In this document: piece after piece, positions 14,722 through 25,277 of the stretch
Numbering within the stretch: position 1 is the stretch's first letter
How the letters are laid out: each line of letters opens with the position of its first letter
From: Strix aluco
Lineage: Eukaryota > Chordata > Aves > Strigiformes > Strigidae
DNA length: 64,000 nucleotides
Assembly: GCF_031877795.1 (NCBI RefSeq)
Contig: NC_133971.1
Span: forward strand, 66,152,463-66,216,462
Reading direction: 5' to 3'
Program-made: the position numbers and the translations under genes
The notes under the pieces: generated by a model
Seen by the model: only the letters and a program-made list of their open reading frames with translations
What the model was told of the DNA's origin: nothing
Databases searched by the model: none

Positions 14722-15312
14722 TGTCCTGGTTTCAGCCAGGATAGAGCTAATTTTTTTCCCCCCTTCTTAGTAGCTAGAAAAGTGCTGTGTTTTGCATTCA
14801 GTATGGGATTTGATATAAGAAGAAGGTTGACTGATGTTTTTAGTTGTTGCTAGGAAATCAAGGACTTTTCAACTTCCCATGTCCTGCTGGTCCACAGGCA
14901 CACAAGGAGCTGGGAGGGGCACAGCCAAAGCAATGGACTCAAATTGATCAATGGAATGCTCTGTATCATGTAACATCATGCTCAGTATATAGATGAGGGT
15001 TATTGGGAAGCTCACTCACTTTCAGGATTGTGTTTCAGGCCTCTCTCTTCTCTGGGATCACTAGCTGGGAACAGTCAATGGGTGGTGAGCAATCACATTG
15101 TGCATTACTCATTTGTATTTTCTATTATTACTATTATTATTATTATTATCATCATTATTTTAATTTTTATTTCAGTTATTGAATTGTTTTTATCTCAGCT
15201 TACAGGTCTCCTTACCCTTACCCCTCAATTCTCTCCTCCATTCCCTGGGGTGTGGGAAAATGAGAAAGCAGCTGTATGGTGTGTGGTTGCCAGCCGGGTT
15301 TATGCCACGACA
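14722..15312 (+). mobile_element. Avian endogenous retrovirus LTR, probably solo
   Basis: The segment opens TGTCCTGGTTTCAGCCAGGA and closes GCCACGACA, the ends of a common avian ERVL-type LTR family, with TG...CA termini. A TATA-like TATATAG lies at 14986–14992, followed by a transcribed-region-like stretch with a (TTA)n expansion near 15125–15150. The five flanking bases are GTATA on the left and ACATA on the right, which could be a decayed 5-bp target duplication with two transitions. No gag, pol or env sequence is next to it and no partner LTR is seen nearby in the same orientation, so a solo LTR is the simplest reading. It lies in the same direction as NFIL3 and ends about 1.7 kb before the likely core promoter. 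The family is assigned from memory of its ends, not by database search. Confidence 0.8.
15125..15150. repeat. (TTA)n / (ATT)n microsatellite inside the LTR
   Basis: Repeated TTA units with interruptions lie in the middle of the LTR and look like a secondary expansion. Confidence 0.8.
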
Positions 15313-16190
15313 ACATAGAGTGAGACATAACGTGTGCTGCACAAGTCTTCCTCACAGAGGTTCTCCAGTGTGCCTAAAACCTTAAGTAGACCACCGGTAT
15401 TTATGAGCAAGCAGGTCTTCAAACTCATTGCTTGAGCTCACACCTGGCATTTCCAGTAGCGTGCTGACTGTCTTTGTATGTATGTGCATCCACTGGCAAG
15501 TGGAAGCATGGCAAAAAAATTGACTGTGCAGCCCCCGGATGGAGGTAGCAATCGCTCGGACTTGGGCTGCTTTTGAGTCCCCTTTCTAGTCATGGTGGGT
15601 TCCGCAGTCTGTTACCATTAACAAGGCTCCATATCCTAGATATTAGAAACAGGGAAGGAAGCAGGGAAAATCAGTGTGAGTAAAGGCACTTAGATTTACT
15701 GGAGGGGCGGTATGAGTACGTGTGATAGAAGATCAAGGTCTGAGACAAATCAAACAATATTCAGTGAACTCTTCTGGTGTCTGAACTTGCTGTTAGGTTT
15801 GCTTTGCTCCAGAGGGCTATCTCTGTTGACATATAAATATGGGATGATGTAGTAATATAACAGGGCTATGTTAGTGTGGACTGCGCTATTTTGGTAAGAG
15901 TGTTTAACCAAATGTAATCAGGAATCACTTATGTTCTGGAACTAGGCTTTAATAAAATTTTCTGTTGTCCTCATAAATTTTACATGTGAAGGAAAAAGGA
16001 GAGGGCGTCACAAATCTTCTGAGAGGAAAAAAATGAGGAAGGTACATATTGCACACTTAATCAAACGTGTACCCGCAAACACATTGAGATGGCAGTTGGA
16101 CTTCTTGCTGGCCATGTGCCATTTTCTAAAACGGAGGTTAAACAAGGGTCAAACGAGCACCAGGCTCTCTTATTGAATCTCCACTCTATG
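15313..16190. other. Spacer between LTR and CpG island
   Basis: No gene, RNA or repeat is recognised. Base composition rises towards the CpG island at the right end. Confidence 0.5.
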
Positions 16191-16931
16191 TAATGCTCTG
16201 CGGAGGGAAGCAGGGCTTGAAGGTGCGGAGAGGTGGGACTGCAGGCAGCGCCCCCAGCGCCGGGGGGCATCGCCCCGAGAGGGCGAGAGCCAGCGTGGGC
16301 GAGTTTCTCCAAACCGTGTCCCGGCTTTTGAGCAGCATTTCAGGGATGAGGGCAGAGATGAAGTCGGCGGAAGAAATACTGTCAAAATCCTTCACCCTTG
16401 ACGATCAGTGAAGGCAAGCAGCGGCCGTGACGCGCAGGGCAAGCCTTGCAGCCCGCGGTACGAAGTGCCCCGCGGCGTAGCGGGCTCCTTCCGTCCTTTT
16501 ATTTTTCTTCTCCCTTTTACGATCATTATTACTGTCTTCCGCGAGCCAAAGCCGAAGCGCGATCCACCGGCGGATTACCCGTATGAGTGGCTAGGTGGCA
16601 GGTACGTGCCTCAGGAGCACGGCTCCCGGGTCTTGTGCTATTGCTCCGAGACTACAACGCTCCCGCCGGGGCCGAGGGCTTGATTTTTACACGCCATACA
16701 GACACATACAGTCCGGTGACGCCACGCACCACGGCGGCGGTAGGGCTGCCAGAGCACCGCCGCGCTCCGTTTCCCCCGGCAGCGCGGGCGGCGACGCTCA
16801 GCCCCTGCTGCGAGCCCCCGCGCAGCCGCCACCGTTGCCGGGGAGGGGGCGCGGTGCCGCGGCTCTGCGCCCCTGCGGAGGCTTGCGCGGGGCGAGCGCC
16901 CCCCTGCGCGCTGCCGCGCGGCGCCGCGGCG

Positions 16932-16941
16932 GTTACGTAAG
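16932..16941 (+). promoter_or_regulatory. D-box / NFIL3 site 1 (near-perfect)
   Basis: GTTACGTAAG contains the palindromic core TTACGTAA and matches the E4BP4/PAR-bZIP consensus RTTAYGTAAY at 9 of 10 positions. The same bases also read as a splice-donor-like GTAAGT. Confidence 0.6.
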
Positions 16942-17002
16942 TGCCGGCGCCCCCCGCGCCGCTCCCCCCCGCCCCCCCGTGCCGCCCCCCGCCCCGCCGG
17001 CG

Positions 17003-17012
17003 GTTATGCAAT
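17003..17012 (+). promoter_or_regulatory. D-box / C/EBP-like site 2 (near-perfect)
   Basis: GTTATGCAAT matches RTTAYGTAAY at 9 of 10 positions and is also a good C/EBP site, a family whose sites overlap those of NFIL3. Confidence 0.5.
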
Positions 17013-17041
17013 CGCCAGCACACAGACCTACTGTACCACAC

Positions 17042-17118
17042 ACCGCCCCGCGCCCCGCCCCGCCCCGCCCCCGGCCGCTCCCATTGGCCGTCCTCCGGCA
17101 GCGCCCGGCGCCGATTGG
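17042..17118. promoter_or_regulatory. NFIL3: GC boxes and two inverted CCAAT boxes: likely NFIL3 core promoter
   Basis: Tandem CCCCGCCCCG words (Sp1-type GC boxes on the minus strand) at about 17045–17071 are followed by two ATTGG motifs (inverted CCAAT, NF-Y type) at 17093–17097 and 17114–17118, 21 bp apart. This is a usual arrangement for a TATA-less CpG-island promoter and puts transcription start probably some 50–120 bp downstream. No transcript evidence is available here. Confidence 0.6.
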
Positions 17119-17179
17119 GGCGGTGTCGCCGCCCGTCACGGCGCGGCGCGGCTGGCATGCGGGCTATGAGCCCCGCGCC

Positions 17180-17379
17180 GCGCAGCCCTGACCTACTAAC
17201 ACACATCCCTCCGCGCCGCCGCACGCTCCCGCCCAGCCGCTCCGCTGCTGCCTGCACGGCACAGCACGGCACAGCACGGCGCGGCATCGCACCATCGCCC
17301 GCCTCGCCTCGCCTCGCCTCGCCTCGCCCGCGGCCCGGCGCGGGGCGGGGGTTCCTTGGCGGCCCGCGGTGCGCTGCAG
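17180..17379 (+). other. NFIL3: Putative NFIL3 untranslated exon 1
   Basis: The right boundary is a good splice donor, GCTGCAG|GTAGGA, with the GT at 17380–17381. The left boundary is only estimated from the CCAAT/GC-box block just upstream. It would join to the acceptor at 27964–27965, giving an intron of about 10.6 kb. Other donor-like sites in the island (GTAAGT at 16937, CAG|GTAGGC near 19279) could serve alternative first exons. Confidence 0.4.
17254..17327. repeat. Short GC-rich tandem repeats in the 5' leader region
   Basis: A 10-bp unit, GCACGGCACA, is repeated about 2.7 times at 17254–17280. A 5-bp unit, GCCTC, is repeated five times at 17301–17327. Both fall inside the putative untranslated exon 1, where length variation would alter the 5' UTR but not the protein. 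Confidence 0.85.
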
Positions 17380-17468
17380 GTAGGAAGGCGCGGAGCGGAG
17401 CGCGGGTGTAAAGTTATAAGGTGTCCGCCCGGGCTGCGGCGCCCGCCGCGCCTCGGCTGGGGGCGGCT

Positions 17469-17478
17469 GTTACATAAC
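17469..17478 (-). promoter_or_regulatory. D-box / NFIL3 site 3 (perfect on minus strand)
   Basis: GTTACATAAC reads GTTATGTAAC on the minus strand, a full match to RTTAYGTAAY with the classical D-box core TTATGTAA. It lies about 90 bp after the putative exon 1 donor. Confidence 0.65.
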
Positions 17479-17627
17479 GCGAGCCCAGCCGGCTCCGGCT
17501 GCCGCCGGGCGGGGAGGGGTCCGCCGGGCGGGCCAGCTCTGCGCACTGCCGGGCGGCTCGGCGGAGGGGCGGCGGCGCGGGCGGCAGCGCGGGAGATGCC
17601 CGCCGAAGGCTTTCCCTCGCTGGGGGT

Positions 17628-17630
<3 letters not shown>

Positions 17631-17658
<28 letters not shown>
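17631..17658. repeat. (TG)14 microsatellite in the CpG island
   Basis: Fourteen uninterrupted TG units lie 250 bp inside intron 1. Alternating purine–pyrimidine tracts can adopt Z-DNA, and the tract is likely to vary in length between individuals. Confidence 0.95.
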
Positions 17659-17660
<2 letters not shown>

Positions 17661-18060
17661 TGTTCCCTGCGTGCCGCCCTATCCCCCGCTTCTCCCCGGG
17701 GCAGCGCTGCCGGAGCCGCCGCGTTGTATAATGTACCGGCGGGGAGCGAGCTGCCGCGGCGGCCGCCGTGCGGGGCGGAGGGCCGCGTCCCGAGCGCCAA
17801 CCGCGCCTCGGCTCCAAATTCACCGGGAGTTGCGTGCCGCCGGAGCCTGCCGGCGAGACCCCCCTTCCCCTCCCCCCCCCCCCGCCTTTCCGGGCTGCGC
17901 GGGGGGATGTTGCCCGCGGGCAAGCGCGATTAATGGCAGCGGCCCGGCCTCTGTCCCCGCGCCGTGCGGGGCTGCGCTTGCCTCATCCTTTTTCGTCACT
18001 TTTGTCGCTGTTTTTCAGGCGCTGCGGGACCGATCGCATAATAGTTCCTGGAAATGTTGC

Positions 18061-18070
18061 ATTATGTAAC
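18061..18070 (+). promoter_or_regulatory. D-box / NFIL3 site 4 (perfect)
   Basis: ATTATGTAAC matches RTTAYGTAAY at all ten positions. It sits in the less GC-rich gap inside the island. Confidence 0.65.
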
Positions 18071-18521
18071 CACAGAATTTGCTGGCAGCCGGGCTGGAAA
18101 GAGGGAGCTAATTATGCGATTTTATAATCTCGCTACAAAGAAACTAGGACAATCTCTCCCTGAAAAAAGCCCCCAAAACCCGTAGCTGTAACAGATTTTT
18201 CTGAAGTGCGTTTAATAAGGGAAGTAGACAACTGGGTAAGTGGGGAGGCAAGGCGCACTCGCCGGCTGCGTGCCGGGTGCCTTAAAACGAGATTTGTGTT
18301 GGTCTATATTTAGCCCCATCGCATTTTAGCAATTGTGGCTTCATGTGCTATTTCTGGTCTTTTCTCCAGAGCTGTGCGTGTAGACGTTCGAGGCCATTTG
18401 CTCGGATTTTTAACTCCACGCCTTCAGAGACGTTTTGATAAGACTGTATTTTTAGGAAGGCATTTCGCCCAGACGCTGAGACATCTCTCCGGTACGGGCT
18501 TTCGCTTGCCGTTTCTTCGAG

Positions 18522-18542
18522 AAAAAAAAAAAAAAAAAAAAA
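18522..18542. repeat. Poly-A tract
   Basis: A run of 21 A inside the CpG island, followed by an A/C-rich stretch. It may mark an old retroposition or simple slippage. Confidence 0.9.
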
Positions 18543-18708
18543 CCACCAAAAAAACCCAAAACGTTTAAGAGAGGCAGGCATTTAGGAGGCATTCGGCCGC
18601 GCCTGAGGTAGAGCCGTCCCGCCCGTGCCCTGACGGCCGCGGGGAGCCAGGTGCCGCCGGACCCCGGGGGGCAGCGGCGCCGTGCCCCGGGGGCAGCCGC
18701 CAGCACCG

Positions 18709-18719
18709 CAAGTAGGTCA
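18709..18719 (+). promoter_or_regulatory. ROR/REV-ERB element, near match
   Basis: CAAGTAGGTCA fits the RORE consensus WAWNTRGGTCA at 10 of 11 positions. REV-ERB/ROR control of Nfil3 is established in mammals, so a site in the promoter island is plausible. Confidence 0.45.
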
Positions 18720-19056
18720 GTGTGACAGAGGCGGCGGGGAGCGGAGCCGGTACGCGGGGCCCGATCCCGCGCCATCTTCCCCTCAGGCTTGCACTGCGCG
18801 CGGGGGTCGCCGTCCCCCCAGCGGCCGTTGGTGGCCGTTGGGGCGCGGCGGCCGCGCGGCGGCGGGCGAGCGAGGACTGGGGGCGCTGGCGCTCCCCCTC
18901 AGCCCTTTGTTCTGGGCTGGGGCGGCGGCGGGCGGGTGGGGGGGGCGCGGCGGGCTGATAGCGCGGGGACGTGCTGAGGGAGGAACGGGCCGGGCGCCAT
19001 GAGCCGCCGGTCACGTAGGGGGACGCCGGGCCCGGCGGCCTTTGTGGCGGGCGCGG

Positions 19057-19114
19057 TGCGGGGCCGAGCTGCGGGGAGGCGGCGGGCGCCGCCTCCCCGC
19101 AGCTCGGCCCCGCA
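19057..19114. repeat. Perfect 28-bp inverted repeat (hairpin)
   Basis: The left arm 19057–19084 and right arm 19087–19114 are exact reverse complements around a 2-base centre (GG at 19085–19086). The arms contain GGGGCCGAGCTGCGGGGAGG and its complement. A 14-bp palindrome, CGCCGGGCCCGGCG, lies just upstream at 19024–19037. The structure is at the downstream edge of the NFIL3 CpG island. Confidence 0.9.
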
Positions 19115-21647
19115 GCGCGCCCCGCGGAGCGTCCCCTCCCCCTCGCTGGTCTCCCCCCGCCTTGTCCCACCGTTGCCTGCAGGCAGGGAGCGCCAGACAA
19201 AGGCCCCCCCCCCCGCCCCACTCCCCTCTTCGTGCTGCCGCCTGCCTCCCCTCCCCGCGGGAGGGGTACGGCTTGCAGGTAGGCATGAGAGAGCCTAGCA
19301 CACCCCCGACTCTTGCGACCCGAGTATTTTCGGCTTTCTCTTTACGTAACGAGCAATAACAACAACAAAAAAACCCGGCCATTGCCCAATTCTGTTGTTT
19401 TGCCAAGTCACTTCGGCGTTGCAGTGGCAAAAACCGTGGCTGGACGTCCCGTACTCTGGGGTCAGCTTGTGCTATGTCGTCGATGGAACCGTATCTTGAA
19501 AGTTGCTGGTGATAACTTGACTTTCAAGATGACGTGATTTTTGTGTGTGACTAAGATGGTCCTCTAAGTAGACAAAACCAACATCACTGTGCCTGTGACC
19601 AAGACCTCTAAAATCCAGATTGAGTACTGCAGCCACTATCTTTATCTTTGGCATACCTGCCATAGGTAGTAGCAGCAAAATATTTTAAAAACGTGATATT
19701 CTTGGTAACATGCATAAACTGTTCTGCTACTTGATTGTTGGGGTCAGGTACGGCTTTGATCGTGAAGCTGTCTTGGAGTTACTGTTGTGTTAAAAACATC
19801 CCTATTTTTTTTTCTTCTCCTTGTAACTTGAATGATTGCACTCAGTTTCATTGTGTTCGCTCCTGTGTATGTAACCTACCTTGAGTCATCTTTGCCCTCC
19901 TCAGTAATTCAGTCCAGAGCCTCGTTTAAAATATTGCTACGTGCATCACTCATACAGTCCTTATTCAGTCAAAATGTTGACTTTGATGGGGAAACTTGAA
20001 TGAGTAAGGGTTCAAGTTTTGGACCAAAAACCTGATTTAAACCAGCAAGTTCAAGGATTACAAAGATCCTTAATATCATTGGCCCTAACAGTTACTGTTT
20101 TAAAACTTCTTATGTTACAGATGTCTTTGTTGAAGTACTAACACTCTTTAGAATGATCTGCTACTACTTTCCATTTTTATTTACTTTATATTTTTAACTC
20201 ATCTTATTCTCCAAAGGACTCTTAACTAGCTTTTAAAATATCCAGCTTCCTGGATTTGACTTCAAAGCCTCAAGTTTCTGCTGTGTTGGTTTTAATTTTC
20301 TTTTTTTTTTAAAAGGAACTGATCTGAAAGGTGTCAAAAGCTTACAGTCTTCCCATGAGCAATATGAACTTAGATGACCTCCTCACAGCTTATCTCATCC
20401 TAAGAAAGAACAGTATTTGCCATGATTTGGCTGAAATTTGTAGAACATACAGACATTCTTTTGCAATAAAGTCTAAATAGAGTCTGTGAAAGATATCAGT
20501 ACCATGCTGCTTTTTTCAATCCTTTATCTTGAAATAAAACTCATAAATATAATAAACCTTTAGCTCATTTTAAATTGACTTACTTTAACAAATAGTTATG
20601 CAAACTGTCCTTATGCAATAGTTTTTTCCAGACAGCAATTTTGCTGCTGTTATAACATCACTATGATGCAATAATATGAACAATAAAATCCTCTGTTTGA
20701 GTCTTATTACACACTGTTAAGCAATGTATCTGACTCATCAGCTTAATTGACTCTTCTAGGTGACCTTGCCATGATCATTACAGTCAGTTATGAGATATAA
20801 ATGTGCTTAGGATATGTAATAGAAAAAAAATGCAAATAGATGGCCAATTCCTGCAGTCCGTTCTAAAAGAAAATGACAGTTGATTTCCATGTTACGGTAT
20901 TCTACAGTGTTTGAAAATAATTTTTAAAAATCTGATTTTTTTAAAAAAACAAAGCATATGTAACTGTCTAATACTGATGTTAAGCATGCCTGTCAAAAAT
21001 AAGACTGTATAACCAAGGGCATACCTTGACTTGATTCAAAATGTCATATGAGCAACATTCTTTAAAATTTATATTAAAAGGTAGATCTGAAATGAATTGT
21101 TGTTAAGACTGCCTTAGATATCCTGGTTTTTTTCCTAATTCAAGTGTTGAATTGATCCATGTCCAAATTAGCATACTGTGAGACTGAGTCTGGTGACAGA
21201 TACTACACAGATCTATCTATCAGAAAGAATGCCTTATTTAAGACAGATATTTTTCCCCTTTCTTGTGTTGCTCCATCTTGGTGTAATTTTCAGTCCGTCT
21301 TGAAGCATTTGAATAATCAACCAGTTTTTGCCACAGAGGTGGCTGCACAGCATTAGCAGTATAGGTGCCACTGCTGCAAGACCTCCTCTTACGAGTGGAA
21401 CGCAACCCAATAAAGAAAATGTTGCTCAGCATGGGCAGTGGCCTTCCTGCCTGCACCTTCTCACAGAATTGGGAGCAGTAAAGATATCTCTCAGTTCTGC
21501 TTGCAGTGAGTGGTAGATACCAACATTTTACAGGCCTGTGCTTGTTTTACGTATTTGTACTTCAGTTGTTATATAACAAGATGCATGTTTAGAGCATCAG
21601 CTGGGATTAATTGACATAATTCTGCTGCCTTTAAATAGTGCTATATA

Positions 21648-21658
21648 AATTTAGGTCA
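21648..21658 (+). promoter_or_regulatory. ROR/REV-ERB element (perfect) in intron 1
   Basis: AATTTAGGTCA matches WAWNTRGGTCA at every position. It lies 542 bp before a second perfect copy. Confidence 0.5.
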
Positions 21659-22199
21659 ACTGAAGGTCTAGTCCATGCTTGGCAGTTTAAGAACACAGTT
21701 CAATAATAGCCATTTGTTGTCAGAATAATTAACATTTGATTCTGGGGTTTTTTTATGTTTCTTAACTAGGGGAAAGCTGAGATCATATTTCCAGAACATT
21801 GTTACTATTAAGTTATAGCTTTCTTGCAGTCAAGTTTTTTCTGCTGTCAAGTAGCTATTGAAATAAAGAGAAGCATACTATCATAGTACTGTAACTTCAG
21901 TAACCATCGTTTCTATTGGGGTTTTATTAAAAATACTGACAAGTGGTGCAATATTTAAAATGGCATGATTTATATACACAGACTATATATATTACATATA
22001 TGTAATGAAATATTTATGTAAGTTATATATACATTTCCTTTACTTCTCAGTTTTAAAGTTTTTCCTGGCGCTTTGAGTAACATTCCTAGATTTTGTTTCC
22101 CCTCCCTTGAATCAGAGCAGTAAATAGGTTGTTTTGAAAAAGTCTGATAGACTGAAAGATCTGATAGAATCGTAGTGTCTTCCTAAGTAAATGGAAGAA

Positions 22200-22210
22200 A
22201 ATATAGGTCA
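22200..22210 (+). promoter_or_regulatory. ROR/REV-ERB element (perfect) in intron 1
   Basis: AATATAGGTCA matches WAWNTRGGTCA at every position, in the same orientation as the copy at 21648. Confidence 0.5.
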
Positions 22211-25200
22211 AATTTGCACCTCTCAACCTTGACTGACCCTTTTGAGCAACAGCTACCTTTAACATAGTGTTTCGTGCTCTCCAAATAATTTTATTTGCAT
22301 AATAAATTTGTGTAATTTACCTTTGGGAAGCAGGCTGTACTTAATGAGTTAATTTGTAGTTATTAAGATAAACAGTAAGTTAAGTAATTTTCCTAACAAG
22401 GAAAGCCTTTTGTAAAAATTATATGTGACATCAACTTTCTGGGTACAGCTTAGAGGTGGGTAATATGAAGCTGCAGTAATGTTCCAAGTTTCATGACGAT
22501 CTTATTTGGTTTTTTATATTTGATTGAAAAGTGTCATAATGAATGATTTTTTTATGTTCCCAGTGGGCTATATTGTATAGACATCTCCCATTTTTTCTTT
22601 CAATAAGATGACCGACATTTTAGCAAAAATGGGTCATCTTGTACAAAGCTATCATCATCAGTGTTCCACTGACCCAATTACACGTTGATCCTGAAACCGT
22701 AAGCAGTTAAGATGCCCATGAAGTTGTAAGAAAAGGGAACTGTGTAACAGGATCAATAGTTCTCCGTTGCTCTGTGCTGTTGTAATGGATTCATGTTCTC
22801 TATGAGTGCAACTATATAATGTCAGTAAGTGGCGGTAACATTTGTATTGTAAATGCCTTTTCCCTTTGTGGTTGTGGATAACCTGTCCATCATAGCATAA
22901 AATGCAGTCACCTATTTTTTTTTTCTGAAAGTTTGAGCTTCATTTGCTCTACATTGCCTAGACCCTCTTCCCTGCAAATCTATCCTTGGGATAATACCAC
23001 TCTTCCAGCAGAGCCAGCATTAAAACTTTTCTGCAACAGGAACATAGTTTTACTAACTGTGCTAGATAAAAGGCAAGAAAAGTATGTTGAAGGATTTCAG
23101 TGAAGGTTGGAATGGGGCCACATCCTCTGTTGGAAAGGATTTCTGAATTATGATAGACCCAAGAGTTGCAGAATTCCATGGCATAATTTTTGTCTGTGAA
23201 AAGCCGTAGAGGTAGAGTGGCTCCAAAGTATTTCAGCAGCATTTAGGTAGGCTGTGTATTCACCACCTAAGCTTAATATTTTTTTCTGTACCTCATAAAA
23301 GTCTTGAGACAGATAGCAACTGTTTTTAAAATACTTTGAAGATAAAGTGCAAACTATATTCTTCAGTTTTTTAAAGTTTGGAATGTGAACTCGTCATTTT
23401 GGTATCTATGAGCAGGTTCTACACCAGCGCTTTTTGTATGTAGACAGATTTTCAAAATATATAGCCTGTGACAGAATGGTAGCAGTAATATAATTAATGA
23501 TACCTATGCAAAACACGGACAACAAAAACTAAAAATATGCACGGACACATATCAATCTGAGCTTTTATTGTTTTCCTGCAGTTTGCTGTATACTGGTGGT
23601 GGTGATAGAGGCATGGTTATTTTGAAAACAAGAAGTTGTACTTAGCTGTTATTTTCTTCCATTTTTGAAGGACTAAGAGAGAAATGTTTTGGATGCATGG
23701 TGAAACAAAAGAGAATTGTGTTTGAGCATCCAACTGCTAGAAATGGGTTTTCATTTAGTTTCATAGAATTACTATCAAAAAATTAGAGCAATAGAACTAA
23801 ACAGTTATCTCGTTCTAGGATATGTTTGAAAAATTATGCTTGAAGTTAGCATGAATTATTTTGCTAAATACAAATAATATGCAGTTACTCTGTGGGGAAG
23901 CATATGTACATGGGGAGGCCCACATGAATTCAGGTATGACTTATGTAATTAAATTACACAGAGGAGAGAGGAAAGATTGTGGTCCTGTCCTTCAACCTTT
24001 TGAAACATTTCAATTACTACTGTATGAATACACAAATCCCCAGGATCAGATCCTTAATGTGCTATTTTGACAGACCACTTAAGTATTTTTTGAAGTCCAT
24101 GGATAAATTAACTTTTCATGATTTCTGCATACATAATTTCTTGTTTCAGTAGCATGAGTTCTATACAACAGTCTCATTAATACTTGGATCTGGGCTTGTA
24201 TCCTGCTTCTGTTGAAGCCAATGGCAAAATTACTGCAGGAGCAAGACTAGGTCTGTAATTAAGTTAATAGGGTCGAGTGTTATTACATTGTTGAATTGGC
24301 ACTCAATGCCATTAACATCAACCAACCAAAAAAAAAATTAACGGTGACTAATGTAAGGCAGTATTAAATGTTGGTTTTATAACACTTTATGAGGGAGTGA
24401 TAAAGCAATTGAAAAATTAATCATAAGGGAAAATATTGGAATTTGAAATATAGTCAGAGGAATCATTACAGTTCATTAATTTATGTGTAAATACTGATGT
24501 TTTCCAGTGGAATTATAAAATGCAAGTGAAGTGAAATGTCTGGTTTCATTGAAGGCATTTTGCCATTATCATCAGATGGAATTTAATTTGTTTACAGACT
24601 CAGCACTGGGCTGATCCACATGGAGAAGTATTAATAAACAAGGGCTTTGACTCATGTTTGTAAAGCAGCAATTCCAGTTACCATGATAAAAGTGCTCAAG
24701 GAAGATGTGGAAAGAGCTAAAGATTTATTGCTGTTTTGTTAGTTTGCTAAAGTAATGACATTAGAACTAACTACATAAATAGCAAACCAGTAAGACTATG
24801 TCAATGGATTACACATCTGTCTTGACAGCGTTGCTGATGGACTCTGGCAGAGAGCAGTTGAATACTGCATGCAAAACCGTGGTCGTTTTGATTCACAATA
24901 TTTGCTGTAGACTTGCATGCTACTTACGTTCTGTCTGTTTGTGCCAGGAACCATGTGTACAGGAGGGAGACTGGCCAAAACAGGAGTTATCAGTGATTGT
25001 ACACTGGAATGGCCCAAACTGCAGAAGTCCCATGGAACAAGGGATATGAACTCTGCAGGTTTTTGGGTTGTTAATTGCAGGTCAGTGCTAGTGTTAGGCT
25101 GCAGGAGATTATGCTTGGACATGCAGTTGAGTTTTTACTGATGCATAGGCAGTCATACTGATGAACTATGCCATTAGTCTACATTCATTTAGGGAAAAAA

Positions 25201-25221
25201 AACTCCAAACCAACAACTTTT

Positions 25222-25277
25222 TGCTGCTTATTACTATTATTAATGTTATTAGTATTACTATTATAATTATTAGTATT
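25222..25277. repeat. Degenerate (TTA)n / (ATT)n repeat
   Basis: Interrupted TTA/ATT units; simple-sequence DNA in intron 1. Confidence 0.7.

Larger units (their letters stand above)
16195..19330. promoter_or_regulatory. NFIL3: CpG island, NFIL3 promoter region
   Basis: About 3 kb with very high GC and dense CpG dinucleotides, against AT-rich flanks on both sides; a less GC-rich gap lies at roughly 18,050–18,560. Within it are GC boxes, two inverted CCAAT boxes, several D-box sites, a YY1-like GCCATCTT at 18771–18778, a (TG)14 tract and a perfect hairpin. Its position 9–12 kb upstream of the NFIL3 coding exon, in the same orientation, matches the vertebrate gene structure of an untranslated first exon in a CpG island followed by a long intron. 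Long open frames here (for example the 211-codon minus-strand frame at 16652–17287) are GC-composition artefacts. Confidence 0.85.

Noticed and set aside
16652-17287. 211-codon minus-strand frame and several plus-strand frames in the NFIL3 CpG island
   Set aside because: Low-complexity Arg/Gly/Pro/Ala translations in all phases follow from GC-rich sequence with few stops; no domain seen.
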